Shown: in pieces, positions 46,231-54,538 of the stretch
How positions within the stretch are numbered: position 1 is the first letter of the stretch
How the letters are laid out: each line of letters opens with the position of its first letter
Source of the DNA: Trebouxia sp. TZW2008
Taxonomy: Eukaryota > Chlorophyta > Trebouxiophyceae > Trebouxiales > Trebouxiaceae
NCBI GenBank assembly: GCA_002118135.1
Contig: BDIU01000068.1
Location: forward strand, 245,943 to 309,942
Length of the DNA stretch: 64,000 nucleotides
Reading direction: 5' to 3'
Program-made: the position numbers and the translations under genes
The notes under the pieces: generated by a model
Told to the model about the DNA's origin: nothing
Database searches by the model: none
What the model saw: only the letters and a program-made list of their open reading frames with translations

Positions 46231-47307
46231 TCAGAGGGACCATCTCACAGATGCACTGTCATTTTCAAACTTATCATACCAGTGGTTTGCAAAGACACCA
46301 GCTCCGTGTGCTGATGGAAACACGAACTTTCTCAAGTCAGTCGGACCAAGATGCAAAAAGTCGTCAATGACAAAGGTGGGGGAAGATAGCTGCAAATCAC
46401 CAAACGATAAGCTTTTTTGAACAACGGGAATGGCTCCCATTAGCAACGCCTCCCAAGTTCGATGACAGTCAATCCCATTTCCAGCAGGAGAGAGAACGAA
46501 CATACTTCGCCCCAAGTCTGCAAGGTATTCGTCGTTGCTTTGTTCAAACGCAAGGCGCACTTCGGCGTCTGAAAATTTTGCCTTGATGGATTCGACAATT
46601 TGGGTACGACCAGCATTAGAGCTGGAACGGACGTTGACGAACAATTTTGATCGCCCTGTGCTTTTGCTGTCCAAGGACAACGCTCGCTCAATAAGTCTTG
46701 AAAAGTTGCCGTGGTCGAATTGTCTATTTGCAAAGCCAATGGGCAAGGGGTGAAATCTTGGATGTACCGCATTGGCGTTTTGGCCGTACCATGAGACGAT
46801 ACGAGAGTCATTAAGGTATGAGAGGTACGGTCCCGGAGCTGAGTCGTCTGAATTTGAGGATATCAAAATGTAAGGTGCCACAATGAGCGGGTGCTTTGAA
46901 CTAAAATACTCTGCTAGCCGATCTGTTTTCACAAAGATGAGATCACCCGGTTGCACCAAGCTTGGGTTCCAGTCGTCCATGCCAGCTTCATCAAAGGTCC
47001 AATGACACACGGCGCGAAAGGTGTCCCCAGACACAAGAGGATACGAATCGTGCCTAGAGATGTCCACCGGCTGAGATCTAATTGGCAAATGCCTTGGTTC
47101 TTTAATTTGCAATGTTAGTTGATTTTTCAGATAGGCATCTCTATCTGCATTCCACGACGAAAAGACGGAAGTAGCAATTTCTGCCGCCGTCACGTTTAAA
47201 GAGTGTCTAATCCACGTACGCACTCCAGAAAGGCAACCGAAAAACGCAATTGCAACCAAGATAGGACTCACGCTCGGCTGGGCTTTGGTCGCCATCGAGC
47301 GAGACAT
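46231..47307 (-). CDS. Exostosin-like (GT47-type) glycosyltransferase 1, intronless
   Basis: A single open frame of 358 residues runs from ATG 47,307. It has an N-terminal signal anchor (VSPILVAIAFFGCLSGV), several N-glycosylation sequons (for example NVTA, NDSR, NFSR) and the C-terminal donor-binding signature FVLSPAGNGIDCHRTWEALL followed by MGAIPVVQKS. This signature is shared by exostosin-domain and related GT-B enzymes of plants, animals and bacteria. It is probably a Golgi enzyme acting on a cell-wall or secreted polysaccharide; donor and acceptor are unknown. It lies in tandem with a second, interrupted member of the same family. Confidence 0.75.
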   Translation of the reverse strand: MSRSMATKAQPSVSPILVAIAFFGCLSGVRTWIRHSLNVTAAEIATSVFSSWNADRDAYLKNQLTLQIKEPRHLPIRSQPVDISRHDSYPLVSGDTFRAVCHWTFDEAGMDDWNPSLVQPGDLIFVKTDRLAEYFSSKHPLIVAPYILISSNSDDSAPGPYLSYLNDSRIVSWYGQNANAVHPRFHPLPIGFANRQFDHGNFSRLIERALSLDSKSTGRSKLFVNVRSSSNAGRTQIVESIKAKFSDAEVRLAFEQSNDEYLADLGRSMFVLSPAGNGIDCHRTWEALLMGAIPVVQKSLSFGDLQLSSPTFVIDDFLHLGPTDLRKFVFPSAHGAGVFANHWYDKFENDSASVRWSL

Positions 47308-47498
47308 TGTGAGCTGGACCCACTTCAAGTTGTTGATCAAGAGATTTGGACAGCACTTTGAATCCCGAGATTTTCCATATACTTGTCTACAAAATTCTGG
47401 ACCAAGAGTGACAATGACACGTCCAGCAATTTTCTGCTTGCAAGCAATTGATTATATCGACACGTTACAAAGCTGTCAACTGTCTGTGATCAAGCCTG

Positions 47499-47676
47499 TT
47501 AATTGAGGGTGTCGACCACATTGCAAACTTGCAAGGCTATAGCATCGCCAAACCGATAGCTTAACTTTGTGCCACAATCTTGTGTTGTGATTTTGCATCT
47601 GCTGAAACTTTGCGCGCTTGAATTCGAGCTGGCGTGCAAGGTGCGCAACATCTCAGACAAATCCGTCTGTGACACC
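47499..47676 (-). pseudogene. Detached 3' part of exostosin-like gene 2
   Basis: Immediately outside the left LTR an open frame on the minus strand reads SQTDLSEMLRTLHASSNSSA through DAIALQVCNVVDTLN to TAA at 47,499. Strand, position and coding character fit the missing C terminus of the exostosin-like gene whose 5' part ends at the right LTR. The join is inferred because the exact pre-insertion sequence is not recoverable. Confidence 0.5.
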
Positions 47677-47997
47677 AGTATGCATGCACTCGCTAAACAT
47701 ATGCGAAGCACAGAAAAATTTTCGACTCTGGTGTGTTAGTTACAAAGAGAGGATTGGTATCCCCTGTCAACGGCCATGTCCGGTCGTCTTTGCCAAGGAA
47801 TCCTAAATAAATGATAAGGTTGACACGAGCTGCAGTACTAGAAGTATTAGACAGACGACTGATGCGTCTGTTGATAAGTGTGTCTGTAAACCATTGCAAC
47901 GTGTCCAGCTGCTCTATCAATAATGAAGAAGCAAGCAGAGCTGGGAAAAAGGTCACAAAGAAACGTGTTTTGAGGCATTATGCAAAACACTGTCACA
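47677..47997 (-). repeat. 3' LTR of the TR-GAG element
   Basis: This is a 321-bp direct repeat, 318/321 identical to the other LTR. The differences are an A/T in an A-T run, A/G in ACAAAGAG/ACAAGGAG and C/T in CTATCAAT/CTATTAAT. Confidence 0.9.
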
Positions 47998-48006
47998 GCT
48001 GTGACA

Positions 48007-48022
48007 CCACACCCCCCCTCAA
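48007..48022 (-). other. Polypurine tract
   Basis: The minus strand reads TTGAGGGGGGGTGTGG, nine bases upstream of the 3' LTR. This is the expected position for plus-strand priming. Confidence 0.75.
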
Positions 48023-48541
48023 GTTGGCAAGAAAAACGGTACGAAAACAGCTCAAAGATGCAATAGCTAAGCATGGCTGTGTATCAAGGCATGTAGTATT
48101 GTCAAATGACGCTCCAATCCATGTAAGCTGTGTTGCGAAATGACATTCAGCCCAACCTATAGCGGCAAATTTCTGTAGAAACGCTAAGTGTGTCTTCTTG
48201 AGTGAAGTTCTGTTTGCTGTCTCCCAAGCGCTGTGTCCAAACCTTCTGCTGATGTATCACTGCATACTGTCAACAGTCATCACCATGATACTGTGTAGAG
48301 GCGCCTGCCCCTCCTGCTTGGCCTCTGCTCCTGTCAAAATCGTATGAATATGTTGTCTACAAACTGGCTTCACTCTTGAAGTGAATGTGCAAATGCTGAC
48401 GTCCACAGCTCTGCATGTTTTCCATCTGGCTTGAGCGCTGCACACTGCGCTATTCACTCTTGTATCGGCACTGTGCCATGTCGTGATGTGGCAGAATTAT
48501 TGGCTCTGTCTCATGAAGTGGAGCTCTGGTGTATCAAGGCC

Positions 48542-50260
48542 TCATGTGTGGGCTTGCTTGACAGGCAGAATACCTGGGTCCCAGCATGTTCTTGCTACAC
48601 TCTGCAGGATGATCCAATCCAGCAACAGTAGGTGGGCTCTGGCCATCCTCACGACACATGCTGCATTGGGATGCACATACTGACTGCCTAGCATTGCAGC
48701 GCACAGCTCTGATCTGACGCCTGGTGCAGCTGATGCCGGACTTCCTTGGAACTCGATCGGGGCATAATACTTGAATGGCTGGAATGGCTCTGGCAACGAA
48801 GGCGCCTGGCGTGTCGCTAGCCCGAGAGGTTGCTTTGAGGCGATCTGCAGATCCTGCAGTCTGGTCTTCGTCACCTCACTGGTCTGGCGTACTTGGAATG
48901 GCTCTTCACTGACTGGCAACACTTGATGTGGACGTCCAGCAGAACTGAGCTGATGCGAAGCTTCCTTGCCTGTGCCAGAGCTGTCTGCAGGCCTGTCTGC
49001 AGCTTCACTCTCGACTGTAGGGAGACTAATCGGCAGGGCAGGGCCTCCCTGTATGGCGCTATGTAGAGCTGTGCTTTCCTGTGCTCCTGCAAACTCTTCT
49101 GTCAGAATAACGGGCTCTTCGCTGTCTCCCGCAAACGTGTCAGAGCCCTCAGGACGTTGAGGCTCGTATCTCTCTGTTTCAGCTTCTAACTCCAGTGACT
49201 GGTCTTCTTCGTGGACCAGGGAGCTTTGTGCCTTCACTGCGTCTGTCTCCTGCGTGTGGTCTGCTGGGGACGCATCTGATGGTGCTGTTGGAGCCTGTGG
49301 ACTAGCTTGAAGCTCCACAAGTTCTGTCGAAGCCTCTGAGGTCAGGTCCGGGGCATCGTAGGAACTGCCTGCACCTGCTGTGGCTGTCACAGTTTCGATA
49401 GTGCCGGGTGAACCCTGCTCTGGAAGGCTCATGCACTCTTGTACTCTCTGTGGGAGCTGTACTGTGTCTGTAGCAACGAACAAGTCAATGCTGCCGGCCA
49501 CTTGACCTCTATCAGCTCTCTGCTGTGCTGTGCTCACAGCTGTTCCTGGCCAGTCAGAGCCGTCCTCGCCTGTCCCATATGCATCAGATACTGTCTCAAA
49601 CACATTTCTTGCAGCTTCTGGTGTCTCAAACGGCTCCTGTGGTGCTATGAGCATAGCTGCGGCTCTGCAGCTATTTGTGCTGAAGTACTGCCCAGCCTCA
49701 CAAGCTGCAGCATATGCTTGTGCTTCTGGTGTGATTGGTGTATACCCATCTTCAACTGGTAGCAGGTCAATGGCACTGCTTTCAGCTCGCAATCCCAGTC
49801 CTGGGGTTGGCTCCACTTGCGGCAAGGTTTGGAAATCCATCTTGATGGGCAATGAGCTGAGTTGGCCCACATTGTCAATGTCATCGTTTGCCCTACTCAT
49901 GGCACTGTGTAGCACATCTCTGCTGGTGTTTCTTCTGAAAGGCAGGTTGGCACTCAAAGGACCTGTCTGCGGCAGGTTGTCAGTGTATCCCTTAGCAAGT
50001 CTTGGTGCAGCCTCCTTGCTGCTTAGGTGTACGCTAGCTGCATATGCTTGCGCCTCAGGTGTTGCTGGTATGTAATCAGTCGCATTGAAAGCTGGTCTTC
50101 TGCCGCTTTGTTGCATCCGCATGATGGTGGCTTGCCTGCTCTGTGGCTGAAAGTAGGCATAGTCAGCATGCCTTTGAGGCCAATATTGCCTTGGTTGTCT
50201 GCACTCCTTGGCTGTGTGACCTGCCCTGCCACAATTCCAGCACTCAATCGCAGTGCGTGG
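48542..50260 (-). CDS. Retrotransposon Gag C-terminal region with zinc knuckle
   Basis: In the frame that ends at 48,542, a CCHC knuckle (CWNCGRAGHTAKEC, about 50,242-50,201) is followed by about 550 residues rich in Glu, Pro, Ser and Thr. These include a duplicated TPEAQAYAA unit. The knuckle lies in the -1 frame relative to the upstream Gag frame. The change of frame must occur within about 25 nt upstream of the knuckle, because the knuckle frame is closed by TAA before that. The tail matches no pol domain I recognise. Confidence 0.6.
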   Translation of the reverse strand, partial: PRTAIECWNCGRAGHTAKECRQPRQYWPQRHADYAYFQPQSRQATIMRMQQSGRRPAFNATDYIPATPEAQAYAASVHLSSKEAAPRLAKGYTDNLPQTGPLSANLPFRRNTSRDVLHSAMSRANDDIDNVGQLSSLPIKMDFQTLPQVEPTPGLGLRAESSAIDLLPVEDGYTPITPEAQAYAAACEAGQYFSTNSCRAAAMLIAPQEPFETPEAARNVFETVSDAYGTGEDGSDWPGTAVSTAQQRADRGQVAGSIDLFVATDTVQLPQRVQECMSLPEQGSPGTIETVTATAGAGSSYDAPDLTSEASTELVELQASPQAPTAPSDASPADHTQETDAVKAQSSLVHEEDQSLELEAETERYEPQRPEGSDTFAGDSEEPVILTEEFAGAQESTALHSAIQGGPALPISLPTVESEAADRPADSSGTGKEASHQLSSAGRPHQVLPVSEEPFQVRQTSEVTKTRLQDLQIASKQPLGLATRQAPSLPEPFQPFKYYAPIEFQGSPASAAPGVRSELCAAMLGSQYVHPNAACVVRMARAHLLLLDWIILQSVARTCWDPGILPVKQAHT

Positions 50261-50895
50261 TGTGCATTATTTTGCTTCTGAAACTGCAAAGCCAACTGGG
50301 ACAGCTGCCAAGTAATCTCCTTGGTGGCTTGGGCAAGCTCACTTTCAGGCTTCTCAGACGGCCGACAGGGCTCAACAATTTCTGTGTCTTGATCCTCAAA
50401 GTCAACAGCAACGTCCACAGCATCTTGGAGGGTTCTTGGGCGGGTCAGCTTCACTTTGTCTTGATAGGTGCTGTTGAGGCCTCTCACAAACAGGTCTTTG
50501 CGCGCAAGCTCAGGATAATGTGTCTTGTTTGCCAGCAATCTCAGGTTGTCCACATATTGCCGCACGTTCTCATTCTTGCCTTGTTTGATGTGCAAAAGGC
50601 GCTGCATCATCCTGTTCTCCGATTCTCCAAATCTGGTCAACATGCCCTGCTTGAAGCCCTGAAATGTGTTTATGCCAGCTTGAGCTGATCGCCACCATGC
50701 AATAGCATCATCATGCAAATACAGGCTCAGAGTGACCAAGGTGTGAGGATCTGTCCAGTTTCTGATGGTCTTGTAGACCTCAAAGTGGTACAACCATATC
50801 TCAACGTCTTCACTCTGTTTGCCATTGAAATGAGGCGGCTGTGGTGCGCCGGTATGTGCCAAATGCATGTTGTGAGGAGCCAGAGCAGCTTGCAT
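50023..50895 (-). CDS. Retrotransposon Gag capsid-like region
   Basis: This has the classical Ty3/gypsy Gag pattern: PPHFNGKQSEDVEIWLYHFE, WWRSAQAGINTFQGFKQGML, RFGESENRMMQRL, VRQYVDNLRLLANKTHYPEL and FVRGLNSTYQDKV. The frame continues past the knuckle region to 50,023, but the biologically expected continuation is in the -1 frame. The start is taken at the first in-frame ATG. Confidence 0.75.
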   Translation of the reverse strand: MQAALAPHNMHLAHTGAPQPPHFNGKQSEDVEIWLYHFEVYKTIRNWTDPHTLVTLSLYLHDDAIAWWRSAQAGINTFQGFKQGMLTRFGESENRMMQRLLHIKQGKNENVRQYVDNLRLLANKTHYPELARKDLFVRGLNSTYQDKVKLTRPRTLQDAVDVAVDFEDQDTEIVEPCRPSEKPESELAQATKEITWQLSQLALQFQKQNNAHHALRLSAGIVAGQVTQPRSADNQGNIGLKGMLTMPTFSHRAGKPPSCGCNKAAEDQLSMRLITYQQHLRRKHMQLAYT

Positions 50896-51331
50896 GTCGG
50901 CAGCTTTGCCTGGAATGTCGCAATCGCCTGAGATTGCTGAAGTGCAGTGCAATGCAGTGTAGCTACAGGTCCTCGCACGGGTGGTGGCTCAGAGTGTGAT
51001 TACATTTGGCACGCCACAATGTCAAATGGCAAGCAGGCGCAAGCTGTGCGGGTCAATAGTTGGGCACAATGGTTAATCCAGCCAAATCATCAAGACTGTG
51101 GTTCCAAACTTGACTAAGGGGAATGGCAGAGTCATCAGCAGGGGCGGCAGCGGCGGCAGCGGCGGCAGCAACAACAGGAATTCGAATCGGCGTGTGACGA
51201 GGTGCAGAAGCTGGTGAACGACGCTTGCTGGGTCCTGGAGGACTTTCACTACGGCGCCGTGAGATGCAGCTCAGTTCTCGAGGTGCAGGCTGCGCAGAGC
51301 TGGTTGACTGGCGCTATGTAGGGGGTGTCGA

Positions 51332-51835
51332 TCATCTTGAATCCGAACGCCTTGCAGCAGGAGAGTGGTGTTTGCGCTCCTGGCGAGATGCTGGCTGGGA
51401 AGGTGAGCGTGGGCGCTTGTGAGAACGTGACGGGTGCCAATAGCTCCGCTCGCGCTCCTGACGTCTCCGCGCTCGATCCTCGGTTGCAAGCTTGCTGTTG
51501 TTCTCCTCGGCTCCGGCCAAAGCGTCCGTGCAAAGTTGTAGCTCCTGCTCTCGACGAGTTTGTAGCTGCTCCAAATGCTCCTCGGTGCGGGAGTCCAAAG
51601 CAAACCGGTTCTTGTAGTCCACGAGCACGTTGCTGAGATGCGTGTGTTGAGCTTGAACCTTGGTCACTGCGTTGCCGATCGCTTCTGTGTGCGTTTGCAC
51701 ATGCCTCACAAATCCCGCGCGTGCCCTTTCCTCTACGATAGCTGCCAAAGCGTCCTTTGCTGATTTGACGTCAGACGCAAGCTTGTCTGTGTCGATGCGA
51801 CGAGCATGGGGCTTCCCTCCGTCCCTGCTGGACAT
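51332..51835 (-). CDS. Leader-proximal ORF of the retrotransposon
   Basis: This 167-residue frame starts 13 bp after the primer-binding site. Its N-terminal two-thirds is a helical charged segment (AKDALAAIVEERARAGFV, HLEQLQTRREQELQL). The C-terminal part is very Arg/Ser-rich (RRRQERERSYWHPSRSHKR), as in nucleic-acid-binding tails. I recognise no known domain. It could be a separate small Gag-like protein or the N-terminal part of Gag joined by splicing across 51,331-50,953. Confidence 0.5.
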   Translation of the reverse strand: MSSRDGGKPHARRIDTDKLASDVKSAKDALAAIVEERARAGFVRHVQTHTEAIGNAVTKVQAQHTHLSNVLVDYKNRFALDSRTEEHLEQLQTRREQELQLCTDALAGAEENNSKLATEDRARRRQERERSYWHPSRSHKRPRSPSQPASRQERKHHSPAARRSDSR

Positions 51836-51847
51836 TCAATGGGAGGG

Positions 51848-51865
51848 GTCCCGGCGACGGAACCA
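51848..51865 (-). other. tRNA primer-binding site
   Basis: The minus strand reads TGGTTCCGTCGCCGGGAC directly after the 5' LTR. It is complementary to a tRNA 3' end of the form GTCCCGGCGACGGAACCA. The tRNA identity was not established. Confidence 0.75.
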
Positions 51866-52186
51866 AGTATGCATGCACTCGCTAAACATATGCGAAGCAC
51901 AGAAAATTTTTCGACTCTGGTGTGTTAGTTACAAGGAGAGGATTGGTATCCCCTGTCAACGGCCATGTCCGGTCGTCTTTGCCAAGGAATCCTAAATAAA
52001 TGATAAGGTTGACACGAGCTGCAGTACTAGAAGTATTAGACAGACGACTGATGCGTCTGTTGATAAGTGTGTCTGTAAACCATTGCAACGTGTCCAGCTG
52101 CTCTATTAATAATGAAGAAGCAAGCAGAGCTGGGAAAAAGGTCACAAAGAAACGTGTTTTGAGGCATTATGCAAAACACTGTCACA
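51866..52186 (-). repeat. 5' LTR of the TR-GAG element
   Basis: This 321-bp repeat is 99% identical to the left copy. It abuts exon 2 of the interrupted exostosin-like gene at 52,187. Confidence 0.9.
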
Positions 52187-53141
52187 CGTCCACTGATCTA
52201 GCGCTAGATATTCGAAGCCAAGCATATGTACCGGCCAAAGCGCCGAACCTTGACTTATTGCTGGCCTCAGAAAAATTGGGATGCACCCTGCGAATGCAAC
52301 ACGAACAATTTTATAGAACGTGACAAAGAAAGTCGTAGTTACTTATAAGCCCTTTGTTGACTTCACCTGCTTCAAAGGCTTCCCACACTCGGAATTGCTC
52401 CGAACTGCCTCCGGCTGGAACAGATAAAAACCGAGTCTCGTACAAAGTGAAGCTATATTCCTTATCAAGTTTTGCGCCATCACCAAGAAATGTGTCGTAT
52501 ACATGTAGCAAGCTTTGCTGAGACATCTCTTGCTCAACCATGCGCAGCTGCTCCACAACGTCTCCGCGTTCGCCTTTACCATATACGCTCCCCATCCAAG
52601 TCCAGGTGAAACGCCGAAATTCGACAGGTAGGTTGAAGCTTGGCATTCGCGAGAATTTGCCGTATCCAAGCGGAAGCCAATATACTTTACCCTCGTTCTG
52701 CTTACTCGCGTTGCTCACATAGTCAAGTATCTCATCCCCAAATTCACGGCCAAGATATTGTTTAAACACAACCTTGACGCTATCATACGAAGATATGTTG
52801 TGGTCTGACGCTTCGTCGCTCAAGTGCAAGAGAATCGTGTTCGGAAAAGACAGCAAGGCCCCGGCTTCGTCGTCAGTCACCCCGCTGACGGCCAACAACA
52901 TTGAGAACACTGGCTGATCACTCGCAAAATCTTGTCTGTCTTTGCATTGTACACGGCAATTGCAGTGCCGCGGTATTTGAGATAACATGACATCCGCTAG
53001 AAAGTCTAACTCAATGACACCATGCGAGTGGTCTGGCTTGTATAGAGGCACAACGCATGTGTTGGCTTCCGTCATCGGCACATAACAAAAGCAACCAACG
53101 ATTGCTAGGCAAAACACAATCCGCGTCTTTAGAAAGCGCAT
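52187..53141 (-). pseudogene. Exostosin-like glycosyltransferase 2, 5' part, split by retrotransposon
   Basis: Exon 1 (53,141-52,367) starts MRFLKTRIVFCLAIVGCF (signal peptide or anchor). It carries RFLSVPAGGSSEQFRVWEAF, the family donor-site signature, up to a GT donor. A 79-bp intron (52,366-52,288) leads in phase to exon 2 (52,287-52,187), continuing AGCIPIFLRPA, exactly the G-x-I-P-x-x motif expected next. The exon is then cut by the LTR. Reading through the intron without splicing gives an artificial stop at 52,311. The 3' remainder lies beyond the element at 47,676. The gene is homologous to the intact exostosin-like gene at 46,231-47,307 and divergent from the GT15-like gene. Confidence 0.7.
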
Positions 53142-53317
53142 TGTTCCTTCAATGGGGCAATTCTGTGCACATTCATACAAAACTATTCTGTAACCAAGAT
53201 CGCGCTGTGTTTTAGTATCAACTTTGGGGCCCCTTCGGGACCGAGGGTTGAGCCCAACAACTTTCTTGTGTGTTGCAAGTAAGGCCTGACTTGACATTTT
53301 TGCACGCGCATCAAATC
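53142..53317. promoter_or_regulatory. Compact bidirectional promoter, exostosin-like 2 / GT15-like
   Basis: Only 176 bp lie between the two divergent start codons. The interval contains GGGGCCCCTTCGGGACCGAG (53,226-53,245). A CGGGACC core is shared with the other head-to-head promoter at 58.4 kb. Confidence 0.5.
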
Positions 53318-54538
53318 ATGTCTAGACGGTCAAAAGCTGTGTTTGTCCCGGAAGATGAACGTACGACTTTGTTCGTTACTCCCCTGCAAGCACACCCCGC
53401 TAACTTCCTCGTCAAGGTCTTGTTTTGTCTCATGTTCTTCTCACAGAATGCTCAAAGTAAGCCTTGCGTTTACCTCGCGCATCCTCACAAAATATATAAT
53501 TTGTAAAGTGTTCTCTCGCGCGTCCAGTTTCGGATGCAGCTCAAGAGTTCCACACGCACGCGAAGCCTGGGTGAGTTGGCTACGGCATGTGACCAGTTGC
53601 ACCGCAGCTAGTGAGGTTGGATCTCAAAGTGTTGCAGGGCACAAACAACCAAGCAAGCAAGTATTCAAAAGGATTTGCTCCAACATCAAGAAAGGTTAGC
53701 GGTACTGCTCTTGGTTGCAAACGCAACCCAAACATGTTGCGCCTTGCAGAATTTTGCGAGCAATTTAGCTGTAAGCACTCCAATCGACATGTATCTTTTC
53801 TCCAAAGAGAACGTTGTGGAGCAACAATACCGGAGCTTGAATTGCAGTTTGATATCTCACTCAATGCGCATCAAATTCATGTCTCTTGACGAAAGCTGGC
53901 ACACTCCTCTAGAGGCCGGGGACGCAAGCCTATGGACTTCGCCATTTTCTGAAGACTATAGACGCATGGGCCATTGGCGCCTAACTCATCAAATGACGTT
54001 CGCCTCCAGTCTGGGGTACAAATACATACTGCAGCTTGACGATGACTCTCGATTTCCCCTTCCAATAAGTACGAATCTTTTGCAACACATGGTCGACAAT
54101 CGGAAAATAATGGCAGCCCGTCTTGTAAACGATCGCGATATGATCCAAGTCATTTTGGGAGCAGCTGAGCTTGCCCGATATTTCTTGGTAACAGAGCAAA
54201 TCATCCCGACAACCCTTTATGACAATTGTGCTCCTAAAAACATATCGGGTCTATACACCCCAAGTCCATCGAGTGCGGACACCTTGTATGGCATACCAGA
54301 AAATGGTGGATACCAATCAACATATTTGTATGGGAATTTTGTAATTATCGACCTGGACTTTTGGTTCCAGCCAGTAGTGCAACGCTTTGTCCGCCTTGTG
54401 TTGAGGACTGGTGGTCATTTCAGGTTTCGCTGGAATGAGCAACTAGTGCAGTCTCTAGTTTGGCAAATCTTTGTAGAGCCAAGGCAGTTTGATGTGTTCT
54501 CCTTTTCTTATTCGCATGGCCCACACAACAGATGCTGA
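53318..54538 (+). CDS. GT15 (KRE2/MNT1-like) mannosyltransferase, 3-exon model
   Basis: The proposed exons are 53318-53456, 53608-53694 and 53769-54538 (TGA), GT-AG, phases consistent, 331 residues. Exon 1 provides a signal anchor (NFLVKVLFCLMFFSQ). Exon 3 has the GT15 core: the acceptor/donor-site arginine segment YRRMGHWRLTHQMTFASSLG, the metal site YILQLDDDSRFP and the late motif GNFVIIDLDFWFQPVVQRF, followed by the conserved H in SYSHGPH. Yeast homologues add alpha-1,2-mannose to glycoproteins in the Golgi. The first two introns are inferred from splice sites and phase only; a shorter N terminus is possible. Confidence 0.7.

Larger units (their letters stand above)
47677..52186 (-). mobile_element. 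LTR retrotransposon, Gag-only and non-autonomous (TR-GAG type)
   Basis: Two 321-bp direct repeats (47,677-47,997 and 51,866-52,186) differ at only three positions. On the minus strand the element begins TGTGACAG. A primer-binding site (51,848-51,865) follows the 5' LTR, and a G-rich polypurine tract (about 48,007-48,022) precedes the 3' LTR. The 3.9-kb interior encodes Gag-type proteins but I find no protease, reverse transcriptase, RNase H or integrase motifs in any frame. It must depend on an autonomous partner. Perfect target-site duplications were not found (TGGACG outside one end, GGTGTC outside the other). The 99% LTR identity implies a recent insertion. Confidence 0.85.

Noticed and set aside
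48542..50260. Retroviral-type protease or reverse transcriptase in the Gag tail
   Set aside because: No D-S/T-G protease motif or YxDD motif in any frame of the element interior on reading.
47671..52192. Target-site duplication of the LTR element
   Set aside because: Flanks (GGACG outside one LTR, GGTGT or TGGTG outside the other) do not match well enough to call a duplication; it may have been lost, or the element may be recombinant.
52311..52366. C terminus NYDFLCHVL of the exostosin-like frame
   Set aside because: It is intron read-through; splicing at 52,367/52,287 restores the conserved A-G-C-I-P motif.
53611..53889. Alternative 92-codon frame overlapping the GT15-like exon
   Set aside because: The GT15 motifs are in the other frame, and this one is a shadow.
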